NCBI GenBank assembly: GCA_033182465.1
Contig: CP137318.1
Span: 2,728,001-2,792,000 of the forward strand
Length of the DNA stretch: 64,000 bases
From: Sanghuangporus weigelae
Taxonomy: Eukaryota > Basidiomycota > Agaricomycetes > Hymenochaetales > Hymenochaetaceae
Reading direction: 5' to 3'
Numbering within the stretch: position 1 is the stretch's first letter; each line of letters begins with the position of its first letter. Below are positions 39,211-50,560 of the stretch, in pieces. The notes below the pieces were generated by a model. That model was not told where the DNA came from. It worked only from the letters and a program-made list of their open reading frames with translations, and did not search any database. The position numbers and the translations under genes are program-made.

Positions 39211-39737
39211 ATCACTTATCTTACTCTCAGTTTAGTTATTCCACCTATTTACATAATTTCTTATTCGTAGAGCACACCGGTGTGCTGCTGCCACCCATTT
39301 GTCTATTCGTACTTCGTAGTTCGTTCTTCATGTGTATTCTTTCATGTTCATGTTTTTTTTTAATGTACTATGCATGCATTCTCGACGTGGACAATTCAAT
39401 TGTTACATTTTGGAACGCAAGAAAGCAAGAAACAGAAGCTACAAAAGGCTAATCTACCGAGACAAGTTGTAAGTACTCGTCAGGACTAAATAAATAGGTA
39501 TTGAGATGTACGATGATCGATTCAGATGATGATGAGAGGGCAAGGACTGGGGAGTGCATGGACAAAAGAATTGGAAAACTATGGAAACACATAAGTTCAG
39601 CTAAGTCGGTTTACGAGTTTATTTACTATCAGCTATGCATTAGGAGAGAACTGAGCTACGGTGGGAGTGAACAGATCGTCAAAAAATGTCCTGGTTAGAA
39701 TATCTGTAGATTTCTCGGTGTAAAGGGAATCGCATCG
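39211..39737. other. Convergent intergenic gap, no gene seen
   Basis: About 525 bp between the MAP kinase and the SAP-domain protein. AT-rich 3' flank of both genes. Short frames only. Confidence 0.5.
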
Positions 39738-41900
39738 CTACCAAAATTCCATGTTTGAAGAGCCCGCGATTCCGTCACGCCCAAAATCGCCAAACCGAGT
39801 GTCGTGATGAAGTTCAGTGCCGAACATCGTCCGTGGAGGCTGTCGGATAGGCGAATCGTAAATCACGCCAGGAGCGGCGGTTCCCAATCCATAGCCTAGC
39901 GCAATAGGCATGTTCGTAGTTATCATTCCTTGGTTCTGGGCTTGCGGTTGCGCATCGCGCCGAGGATAGACTGGTGTTGTAGTTTCAGCGAAAGGCAGAG
40001 TGAACATGCCCTCGGCGTATGGGTCGAAGGGAGAACAGACGTCCTCGCGAACAGGACTGAGATTATCAATCGATACTCTGAAGCGAGCGTGGCCGGATGG
40101 ACGGGGTGGAGTGCGAGGACGCGCAACGGTACTCGAAATACGGCGCGGCTCTTGCGAAAGGTGCTGGGGACTGCTGTTATGCTGGCCATTGGCATTGGCA
40201 TCCGCTGCAGCAATACGAGCTCCTAGCTTCGTCACTGATAGCTGTGAGAAGCTCTCTCCATCGTCAAAATAGTTGAAAATGTCATCGCGCGGTGTCGAGG
40301 ATGCGGCATTACAGAAGTCGAGCATACTCATATCATCCGATCGCATTTCACCCTGCTGTACATCAACCGCAAGATTGGCGGGTGCTTGCGGAGGCGGAGG
40401 AGTGCTGACCGAGGGCTGGGTCGACGGACCTGACGCCGAACTTCCAGCTGAACCGACACAATCTTCACCTTCATGGACCGGAACGAGTTTTTCGAGTTCG
40501 GGCTTTGGCTCAATTACTTTCTCTTGGAGAGGACGTCGTTCCGCACCGGTTCGCGCTCGCTTCCGATCTGGCATCATATGCCGAGCATTCTCTTCCTGCC
40601 TGATGGTGTCGCCTTCACCTGCACCCGCAATTGGATTACAAGGCCGCTTTCCCAAGGCAACTTCCGAAGGACCGGGAGGAGATTTAGAACGTGAAAAAGG
40701 ATTCTCGCTAGCATGCACAGTAAGCAATGCCGCAGGAGGATCAAGTACAGGTGTTGCCTTGGTGTTTGTATTCAAGTTGACATTACTTTCAGCGAAAGGA
40801 GTGGGTACACGTCTGAGAAAATCAAGGTCAGTTTTACCAAGGTACAACGATAAGTACAGTTTACCTCATCATTTTGCCTTTCGCGACAGCAGTCGATAAA
40901 GCTGATTTGAGTTGCTCGAGCGTGTCTTTTAGTGCCTTTAACTGGTCTTCTAAGAAAGGTATTTTCGAAACCTCGCTTCGAAGAGTTAGCACCTCAGCCT
41001 TGCAGACATTAAGTTCTCCACGGAGACCCTGGATTTCAGCCTCCCTCTGCTGCACAGAAGCCTTGAGGTAGGCAACTTGAGATGGTGTGTTCCTGAGAGA
41101 CTCGAGCTGACGCTTAACATCCGCTTCTCTAAACGTAGACTCCAATCTACCCAGACGAGCGACGACGTCATTATTTTCGCTCGTCGACGAGCTTACGCGG
41201 TCAGCATTTTGATTTGTCAGTTGAGTGGATTGAGTCGACTCAGGTTCTGCGAAAGGAGATAACGATCAATCATTGCTCGGAATTGTGACCAAAATGGGCT
41301 TCACACCTTCGACGATTGTCGCTTCAGGAGGCTTGAACGCACGACCAAATTTCCCCCGATTTGCCTTTGAGGTACTGGAGGAGCGTGATAAGGCCCGAAG
41401 ACTCGACGCGGCAACGGCAGAGGGCCTCCCTACGCCCAGCTTGTACTGAGTGAGCTTCGACTTGCTCGTCCGTGGTGATCCGTGAGCAATGGTATTGCTG
41501 GACGAAGCCACTAGCGATGTGGAAGAGCTAGAGCCGGACGTGCCTCTAGATCTGAGCGATGAGACCCTTGTTGAAGAACGGGTCGAAACTCGACGCGGTG
41601 CTGGCAACTGTGGTTGCCTGCTGGGACCAACAAGAGGGGACATGTTTGACCTTTGCAAACATTAGCACAGAAATAATAGAATAGAAGATTAAAGTCATAC
41701 TGGAATGAATCAAGAAGCAATTCAACAAGAGCTTCCGTCTTCATATTGGCACGAACGCCATAGTCCTACAAAGACGTCAAAGACGGAGCACGGAGAACGA
41801 GGACGACTCGGAGACATGCCTTGCATAACTTCTGAATATCAGCCCGTTTTAGAGAAGTCAGGTACTCTCGAGTAAAGGGCTGGCCTGTGGTCAGCATCAT
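39738..41900 (-). CDS. SAP-domain, coiled-coil protein of unknown function
   Basis: About 645 residues. The first three exons assemble a helix-extension-helix SAP-like motif: 'TREYLTSLKRADIQKLCKDY' then 'GVRANMKTEALVELLLDSF'. Exon 1 is 41820-41900, exon 2 41701-41765, and exon 3 runs from 41650 downward. Intron 1 appears to start with GC (AAG|GCATGT). Next is a Ser/Arg-rich basic segment, then a coiled coil of about 90 residues ('ESLRNTPSQVAYLKASVQQR' onward), then a long acidic, Pro-rich disordered tail ending 'GIAGSSNMEFW'. SAP motifs bind AT-rich or structured DNA, so a chromatin role is possible but unproven. Two starts (41900, 41897) are equivalent. It is divergent from the LIM gene, 220 bp away. 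Confidence 0.75.
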
Positions 41901-42120
41901 AGCGAGGTGGCAGGGCCAGGAATCGGGAAGGTGAAGCGAGATGGTTGTGGAATAGGAAGGAGTCGTGGCGGCTTTCCTGAAACGGACACGCGTCTCACAA
42001 ATTCAAACATATGTCACATGATCGTGCCAAACGCGTGCAAGCCCCTCCTGTGTGCTGTGCCGAACCTGCCATGTTCAACTTCAACGACTAGCATCTCTGC
42101 TTCAGGGCACAAGGTAAGGG
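41901..42120. promoter_or_regulatory. Short divergent promoter, SAP protein / LIM protein
   Basis: Only 220 bp separate the two divergent starts. No distinct box recognised. Likely shared promoter by position. Confidence 0.4.
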
Positions 42121-44791
42121 ATGGGATTCTGCCGCAGGTGCGGCGATATTGTCTCAGGCGTCCGTTGTAAATGTATGTGCTTTTTCGTGTAGTGCTTTGG
42201 AGTAATTCTGGAGTAACTCATTCTGAACAGGCGGCGGACTTGCGGTAAGGGCTTCTGTTGATTTCTCTCAGACGGCATCGAGTGCTGCTCAGCCAGACCT
42301 CTGGTCTCGTACATATGTGCGCCCTACACCACAAAGCCCTTCTCCGCTCAGGGAGCGTTCCACGACCTTGCCGGCCTCGACGCCTCGACGATTCTCCAAT
42401 ACCCCTAACTTTTCCCGTCCCAAAAGCACTTACTTTTCTCGCTCGACTCTTGATGACTCAGTCGTGTCGCATATAGAGTCAACTCTTACCCACGATCCCC
42501 AAAGCGCGGTTAAAACCGGTGCCGCCAAGAAAGACGATATATATAATGCTTCCTCCTCCCATGACGATATTCTGCCCGATCCTAACACTTCTACGCTGGC
42601 TAAGGCGTATGGCTCCGTCCTTCAACCCAAGGAATCACTTTCTATCTTTGCGTGCGTCGCTTGCTCCAGCCCCTTTCCGCCGGATGCTACAATTTACCCT
42701 GACCCCAACGAGACGACAACTGCAACCCGATTCCTCTGCAAACCTTGCTTCACTACGAACGGTGGGGCGAAAGGTGATTGCGCTTCATGCGGAAAGCCGA
42801 TCCTGATACTCACTAGTGAGGGTGGTTTCATCGAGAATGCTGCTCGTATCTGGCATAAACGTTGCTTCCGATGCGATGGCTGCTTCAGAGATATTAGTGA
42901 TAGACCAATGGTCGACCTTCTTGGGCGGCCGTCGTGCGAGGACTGTTTTGATACCTGCCTGAAGCGCCCGCGTGCTGATAGCATCGGCTCAAAGCGGGCC
43001 TCTTTATCTACTCCCGATAAGGTGGATATCAGAAGTAATCCAGGTGGAATGAAGAGAGGAACCAGCCGAGAGGGAAGTCCTGCAATTGAAGAACTTCAGC
43101 AAAGACTTGGGATAAAAAGTCGGGAATCTAGTCCGCTCATTGAACGCAAAGCCGCGAAGCCACCCCACCTTGAAGCCAGTCCGAGTATGCCAGATTCGAC
43201 CCATTGTCTTTCTAACATGTCTGTTAAGGCCAATCAAAGCCCCAGCTTAAAGGACGCCGCCACCCAGGATTCGCCTTCGAGGACTTCGGATGCAAGTCCA
43301 AGAGGTCGATACGCGAGATTCCGGCCCTCTTCAATTCCGGCTTCTTCAAAGCCTTTATCTATCCATAGCCCTTCTCCACGAGCAGAGAGCAACGTAGTCG
43401 AGGATATAGAGCGGCGTGTTCTTCGCAGATCGTCTAATGGCTCGCCAAGTCCAACGTCACTCTCATCAATGGCATCGTCTCGCGATTCACTCAGCGGAGC
43501 TCTTTACACACCCGACCTCACGGACAGTTCTAGTTGTGCCTCGACGTTTTCCCCTCCTTCTACGCCTTGCAATAGTCCACCGGAACAACATGACGCTACT
43601 CCTAAGAAGAAGACGCCGACAAAGTTGAACCTTAACCAGACAGACGTGCCTTCCGCAAAATTAGTCCCAAACTCACCTTCGACTCCGTGTGCGAAATGCC
43701 TAAAACCCTTGTTTAGAACTCGCTGTGGGGGGAAATTTGTTACTGTTCCAGAAGAATCGTTAAAGCAGCTTCCGCCAAAAAGTTATCACACCGAATGCTT
43801 CCGGTGCGCTGTCTGTGAAGAACCTTTTGAAGAAACCAAGAATGGACAAGCCATTTTCATCCGAACGTCGACTGGATGTTGTCACGTCAATGTAAGCAAG
43901 AGAATTTGATTTATGTCACTCTGTTTAACTTTATTCTAGTGTGCAACTCCAGAACGTATCGTAGTCCGTCCCATCAAGACGAAATCGATCTCAGTATCTC
44001 TCACTTCCTCGCCAACGAAACAGGAGAAGCCACCGATTACAGCACCACCGGCGATGAGTTCTTTCCCAAGGTTCGGGAGCGCAGGGACTTGTCCTGGCTG
44101 TCGCATTTCCGTGTCAACAATGGAACGCGGCGTAGTACCAGGCCCTCAAGGAAGTAGATGGCACGCATCTTGTCTTGTTTGCGGCGGTAAGGGTGCTCAG
44201 TCGGGCCTACGGCGTACTCCTAACACACCAGGATGTGGTAAACGTCTCGACAGCGCCGCGAAGACCGACGGGGATGGCGGGGTTTGGTGTCGCGAATGCT
44301 TGGTAAGGCTCTCTTCCATTCCACAAAAGAATTTGCTTTCTTAAATTTATTGACTCCGAATGTCGACTGTTCTGTAGCTTCTTATCGACGCAGTGACCAG
44401 ACAGGAATCACCAACAAGACCCTTAGAGCCCTCATTTACAGGCACTACTGGGATGTTCCGTTTCCCTTCAATGGGGGGACGTAGGAATGAAGGGCTAGCG
44501 CCTCAGCTGACGGGAATGACGACAATCGCGCGGCAGTTTACGGGCATGGGCGCGTTGACAAGTCAGTTAACGGGGAGCGGATTGAACCCGACTCGACAAC
44601 TACCAAGGGACATAAATCGATCGCCCAGTCCAACAAAGGGAATGCTGTTGAACAGATTCAATGAAGGTCGTCGCGCTGCATTCCCGCGCCCAAAGAGCGT
44701 TGGCGGAATCCGCGGAAAGAGCATCGATGAAGGAAGAGGTATGTTTTTGGTACGCCAGCTAACTGGAAACGGCGTTGGATTGGATCCATGA
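42121..44791 (+). CDS. LIM-domain protein with N-terminal Cys cluster
   Basis: About 800 residues. The first exons give 'MGFCRRCGDIVSGVRCKCGG', a zinc-ribbon-like Cys cluster that is joined through two small introns. Then a Ser/Pro-rich linker and LIM zinc fingers: 'FACVACSSPF..FLCKPCF', 'DCASCGKPIL..RCFRCDGCF..CEDCF', and after another linker 'PCAKCLKPLF..ECFRCAVCEEPF..CHVNCA' and 'CPGCRISV..WHASCLVCGG..WCRECL'. The C-terminus carries a short motif in several copies (PQLTG, RQFTG, SQLTG, RQLTG). Fungal LIM proteins of this kind act in cell polarity or the actin cytoskeleton (Pxl1-like), inferred only. Stop at 44791. Confidence 0.8.
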
Positions 44792-45663
44792 TCATTTCCA
44801 CGAGTCGATGCGGATCTACACAGAATAGTCTACACGACGGTCACTGGTATCAGTCTTCCGTTGGACGCTGACTTTCTAAAGGTCGAGACTATTTAATGAC
44901 TGAATAATAGGTTTTGAACGAATTATCGACTACGCTACGGACTTTGGACAGTTGACAACATAGGTCATCTCAGTGTACTTGGCCTGCTTGTGCATTTGTA
45001 GTTTTCCCAAAATGTACTTTGCTTTTCCTATTTGTCCGTGATCGGTTGATGAATGCCCTGTAGCGAAGGGCACCTAAAACGGCGTGGTTACGTGAGCCAT
45101 TTGAGGCCGTAGAGATCGTCACCAAGGCAAACGCGTTTCGATTCGCGAAGGGAAGCTCTGGACATTGATTTAAAGTACAACAGTGTTCAGATCAGATGCA
45201 CTCTCCTTCTATCCAAACACGGGCGCAGTGTCTCCCACAGCCTTTAACAACATCACCCGTCGTCTGTCCTTTCTCTTGATCTTGTTGTGCATAGTCATTG
45301 CGGCGTACCGTACACTCGCGCCAGTCTTATCGGGTCTGTCGAGACACGGATGAATCTTTCGCGGCAAAGTTGTTGAACGCTCTTTCTGCAAGCGTTGGAA
45401 CACCGTATCTTCACTCGCTTGACGCTGGTTGCTCATTGATCTCGGGTATCCCGTTTTTAAGGCCTGAGAGGCCGTGCCTTCTCAGCTGCCTTAGTTTTCT
45501 TTCTTCGTGCACCTTTGCAAGGGCTTTTGTCGCTCGCTGGACGTTGTGCATATCATTTTCTTCGTGTTCGACGACTCGTTTCGTGGAAATAATTGCTCAG
45601 GGCAGTTATCAGTCCCATTCCTGTCTATAATTCATCCACCAGGCGCCAAACCTCTCACTCCTT
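44792..45663. other. Intergenic gap with pyrimidine-rich 5' leader
   Basis: About 870 bp between the LIM gene and the 7-TM gene. The last 150 bases are CT-rich and fit a 5' UTR. Open frames at 45200-45630 have no motif and I do not call them. Confidence 0.45.
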
Positions 45664-48579
45664 ATGCCTTTCCTTTCCATGCACAGGCTTGTGCCCTCGT
45701 CCCTCTTTTCTCTCCTAGTTTCCCATCCAGTTCAAACATTTGCTTATTCTGCCTCTGTCTCACTAACGAGTGATGTTGCGGTGAGTACCAGAATTCCACG
45801 CCAAAAAAGCGTATTTTGGCTTTGACGTGATGGGGATGCTAATCTCCCGATCGTCGTTCCAAATAGTTCGGCGCAATCTTAGCCGATATTCCCTTCCTTT
45901 CCGTGGGCTTGGTTGGCTTTGCTGTCTATACCTTCTTCTTCGTTATGAGAAGGCTGAATCGGTGAGTGCTATGGAAGTTTTTTCAAGAGGCAATGCATTC
46001 TAAGTAACTAATGTCTGCAGAGTCACAACTTATATTCACGTCTCTATTTTCCTTGCGTTCGTAGCGGGTATTTTTGACTTGAGCCAAATCTTTCGTCGAG
46101 GATACCGGAACATGACGTATGACCTTGAAATCTCATCTGTAGAGGTGCTCATCATCTTGCGTGAGATTACTCATGCGTTATCCTTTGGAATGCGATATCT
46201 CTTCTTCTGGGCATTCGTGGCGGAGCCCCCGCGAGGGGAACTTCCATTTGTCCCGATGCAGGACGACCGACGACCGAATTTTATATCCCTCAGCTCAGAT
46301 TCTGTTTTACACAGCGGAGACTGGGCGAGGTTGAAGCTGATAGGAATATTTCTCAAATGGGCATTGCTGTTGCTGGTAGTGGCGGTACTGACCCTTCAGA
46401 TACTTTGGAGGCTAGTCAATGCTTTCCAGGACTTTGGTCCTGTTTATGTCACGGATGCGGGTATCGAGATTGGGCTCTCCGTGGCGTTCATTTTGAAGCT
46501 CGTAATCAACGCATTTATTTCTCCCCTCGCTCCACGTTGGCACACTCTTCGGGACTACTCGCCAGTCATTCTTGCCCTTCTGTTTGGTATGGGAGTGGCC
46601 ATAGGCAACCTTCTCTGCTGTGAGTGAATTCTTTGCTTATTTCGGTTTTCCCTGGTCTCACTGTGGCATCAGTCAAATTCACAGAGTCAACACTCGGTCG
46701 CTTTTTCCAGGCTGTCGAGCTATACATACTGATCCTCTTCGTTCTTATTTCTGCGTTCTATAAAATGCCTGTGCGTACGAGCGTTGTCGCGGAGCTTGTC
46801 CGTCGCCGACTTACCGCCGCTGGTTATGGTGACCTTGAAAATGCCGGCGTCAATAATCGACAATCTCAGCTTTCCATGATTCAGGCTCCGTATTCCATGC
46901 CACAGAGCATGGGAGTACTACGCGAGAACGAAAACAGACGAATGGACGCGCCGTCACGTCCCAGCTTTACAGAGCGTATTTCGTCTAGTTCTATCTTCAG
47001 CTCAAGACTTATGTCTAGAAGAGGTGGATCAGGTCAAATACGCGCGCTCGGTAATACAGCAGCGAATGAGGAGGGAGATCAACGCCGTCTGTGGGATAGA
47101 AACAATCCAGACCCCAGTCCGAGTCCTGGTGCACAGAGGAGCTTTCGTAACTCGCTTGATAATACTCCGGAGCAAACGCCTACTGCTGCGATGCGCGAGG
47201 CTCCGGGCTGGAGCGATCCTGTACTTACATCTGTCATGCCAGACACGCGCACCGGGACATTGAACCCAATGTCAGCTGGTACTAAAGGAGAAGAGAGGGA
47301 CAACTTGATTCCGCAGATTGTTGTTGCAGACGACGCATCACAGTACACAACAGACCGCAACTCCACTCCCATGCCCTCCCTACCTCTTTATTCTCGCGAC
47401 GCTACTGATTCTCCAGTTTACGGACTTGACGGGATAATTCGGAATCTACAGCAGAGCGGAGCTGTCAGGCTATTTGAAGAAGACATAAATTCTCAGAGGT
47501 CCTCAGGTATTGAGAGCCTTCTGCGTCAGCAGGCGGAGCTAGACAAAAGCATAGCCGGTCTTCGTAGATTCTCCATGGCCTCTGGTATTCGCACGACGTC
47601 TAGAATGCAGTCAGACTCGCTGCAAAGTGACATCTCACTTTCAAACTTCCCGGAGCCGCCGACACTAGCCAGGTCACTCAAATCGGACGGCTCAGCATCA
47701 TTGTTATCGACAGGCTTACGCCCCATTGACGAGGATGCTGCGTCTGTTCCAGAGACGGAAATAGATCGGTCGAAGTCAATGGCTATCAGTACGATAAGTG
47801 ACAACAGTATGATTGTAGATGATGTTACCTTCCAACTTCTGCCGCCGCGGATGCCAGCAGTTGTGGCAGAACAGCCCGAGAGGGCCCAGAATCAGTCTGT
47901 GCCAACTATCTCGCGGGATAGCTTGGACTCAGTTTTGCAGGATTCGAGTCCTGGTCGCGCCTTCCGTCTCGATTCTCAAGGAACACAATATGACGTGACT
48001 TCATTTATTGGCGGTAAGTGCATTGATAACTACCATACCAAGGCAGTATCTGAATTACTTTCTGGCAATACAGGCCTTACGACTCCTGCAATTAGAGACT
48101 CTCCGCAGCTGACAGATATTTCCGAGAGAGACAGACTATCGGACACAGACTCTGGCAATAATGATCCTGGAACCATCGCTGATGCTAAGCGTGTTCAGGT
48201 CGTTGATAAGGGTCGACCATCCGAGGATAGCGTACCCGACAGTGGAATAGGAGAGTCCTCGATGAGTGTACCGGATTTCGTGCCGCCTCCACCGGCGGTG
48301 ACTGTAATCGAGTTGCAACCCTCGTCGCAAAGTCAACCACAAGAGATACGGCCTCAATTGATGACTGGTGGGAAGCCGCCTGGACCTGGTAGGGGTCGCG
48401 GTCTTCCAACAGGGCCACGTGGTCGACTGGAGATTAGCAACCCAATCCGACGAAACTCCAGTATTCTCAATGATCGTACTGCCTTCCAACGGCCCCGGCC
48501 TGCGCCGCTTGTCTTGCAGAACGCAAACGATAATCAACCGACAGCCCCGGATGCGCCTCGTAACGCTAGATACTTCTAG
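45664..48579 (+). CDS. Seven-transmembrane protein with very long cytoplasmic tail
   Basis: Unrecognised membrane protein of about 930 residues. The start at 45664 (MPFLSMHRLVPSSLFSLL) ends at GCG before a GT donor, and joining to the next exon gives 'FGAILADIPFLSVGLVGF' in frame. Predicted membrane segments: 'FLSVGLVGFAVYTFFFV', 'YIHVSIFLAFVAGIFDL', a region around 'ALSFGMRYLFFWAFV', 'WALLLLVVAVLTLQIL', 'IGLSVAFILKLVINAFI', 'PVILALLFGMGVAIGNLL' and 'ELYILILFVLISAFY'. The remaining 600 residues are Ser/Pro-rich and disordered. A 60-nt in-frame stretch near 48015-48074 has GT-AG ends and could be an intron. Looks receptor-like, but no family signature was recognised. Confidence 0.7.
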
Positions 48580-49111
48580 TCTCCGGCGTAGCCGTCTATC
48601 GCAACGGCGCGTCTTCAGCGTCTCTTCAACCAAGCTCTTATCCAAGTCGACTTGCTTTCTTCCCCCGTTCCTTCCGTTTCTGATTTGTGCACTTAATTCG
48701 CTTTCTTCGCTGTTGCTAACTCCTGTTTGTTCTGTCTCCGATCTTCGACTTTCGAACCTTCCTGCTTCTCGTCTCTGGCTTAATTGGATGGAGAACGGAT
48801 AAACGAGTGTAATAGTAAACCCATCTTTTTATTGATTATTTTTTACACGGACTGTGTCCATTTATGTTGGATATCTGTAGAATTAGGAAATATATAGCAA
48901 TGATTGATCTGTTATTTGTACCTTTAGGGGGCCTGAAAGGGAAATGAAAAGATCATCGGGTCGATCACATTGCGTAAGCAGACTACGTGGGATGATGTCA
49001 TGGCGGTTTCTCACTCCTCACATTTGCAGCACCGCCTTCCTGCTAGCAGACAAGTCGCGTCGGAATGAGGAGAACGGCCCCGCCGTCTCTTGCACTTGCA
49101 TAGACACCCCC
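48580..49111. other. Intergenic gap, 3' and 5' flanks
   Basis: About 530 bp between the 7-TM gene and the J-domain gene. An upstream in-frame extension to 48944 exists, but lacks conserved sequence before 'MASSFPDYYELLGM'. No other gene seen. Confidence 0.45.
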
Positions 49112-49968
49112 ATGGCATCCTCGTTTCCGGACTACTATGAGCTTCTCGGTATGCAGCCAGCGGCAACGCAGGATCAGATTCGTCAAGCATACAAGAGGGA
49201 GAGCCTCAAATCGCACCCAGACAGGCTTGCTGGTGCACCACCTGCAGAGGTGAAGCGCGCAACGGAGAGATTCCAGGTTAGTCTCAGAGAAGTGCTGTTA
49301 TCTAAACCATATGCATAACTTTGGTTGGAAAACAGGCAGTTGCAGACGCGTATTACGTCCTATCAGACGCGACACGACGACGCGAGTATGACTCCTTGCG
49401 TGCATCGCGCGGTTTCGACGAGCGCACCACAGACCCAAGTGCCTCCGCGAACTTCTTCGCCAACTTCGCCAACATGTTTTCTGGTGCTAGTGCGGGAAGC
49501 TCTGGACAAGGTGCACCCCAGCGTCCAGATGCAGAGGGCGTTTTCGGCGACGTTTTCGAAGAGGTACGCTTCTTTATATTTCTCTAACTTCTCAAGCTAA
49601 CGCGTTAATTACGCGCGATTGAATCCGTTCTGCGTAAATTAGCTTCTTCGTCCCGAAGTCGAACGCGTTGCCCCCTTCTGGGCATGGCTAGGTGCAGCAT
49701 GCGGCGGCGGAATCGGATTCATTATCGCCAATATCCCCGGTCTCCTCGTAGGTGCGATCGCAGGTAATCGCCTCGGTGCGATTCGCGACGCGAAGGGGAA
49801 GAGCGTCGCCTCTGTCTTTTCACAGCTTGGTGGAAACCAGAAGGCCGAGGTTAGTTCCAAACTAGCTACTCTTGCCTTGTATTTGAACCTGATGAATTTC
49901 CATTTTACATTTAGATCTTGCGCGCTCTTGCCATGAAAGTTCTTGGTACCGCAGCCTCCAATTTCTAG
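49112..49968 (+). CDS. J-domain (DnaJ-like) protein with glycine-rich hydrophobic segment
   Basis: Hsp40-type co-chaperone. Four exons (49112-49276, 49336-49563, 49643-49849, 49915-49968). The J domain is at the N-terminus: 'DYYELLGMQPAATQDQIRQA', the 'SHPDRLAG' HPD motif, then 'AVADAYYVLSDATRRREYDS'. After a Gly/Ala/Phe-rich linker comes a hydrophobic Gly-zipper-like segment 'WLGAACGGGIGFIIANIPGL' and then 'LVGAIAGNRLGAIRD', likely membrane-associated. Ends 'VLGTAASNF'. About 217 residues. By the HPD motif it should stimulate Hsp70 ATPase; location unknown. Confidence 0.87.
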
Positions 49969-50560
49969 TCTGGGGATCGGCGTCTTTGTTCTGTATTGTT
50001 CTAGTTCCGTAGTTTAATTATAGTATTTTACTCTGCACTTCGCTGCAACCACCCTATGTTACTTAACTCGTGTTTCGCTTCTACTTGTCTTGTACCGTTC
50101 ACGACACATCCTCATTCATCTGTTTCATAGCGACATCAATACATGGAGATCTAACTATTGCACGTGCTGTTTTAAGTTACAAAAAATATAAGTTGCGTTT
50201 TGATATGGAAACATAATGATGCTCGGTTGACTGGTATTGCCTGCGACGGAATGAAGCAAACGAAGGAAGGAATACGGTCAAGATTGAGAAAAGACCCTCC
50301 GCGCAATGTTCTCGACGGTTTTGTGCTCCCCCTGGAAAAAATATATAATGGTCCTCGCATATTGATGATGTAGAGGGTGGAGAGAGGAAAGGCATACAGA
50401 TGAACCGGCCGTCCCGACAAAAATTGTAAATTAAGGACACCGACAGTTATCACCGTCAATTTTTTGAGCCCGAGCAAGCAGAATTTGGCATCCTCGACAA
50501 TCTGGTCCAGCTTGGGTTGAACCGTGACTGCTCGACAATGCGAATGAAACTCAAAGCACC
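49969..50560. other. Convergent intergenic gap, no gene seen
   Basis: About 590 bp, AT-rich, between the J-domain gene and the disordered protein on the other strand. No supported gene. Confidence 0.5.

Noticed and set aside
40273-40899. Plus-strand open frame opposite the SAP protein tail
   Set aside because: Antisense to a well-supported exon with acidic/Pro-rich coding bias on the minus strand.
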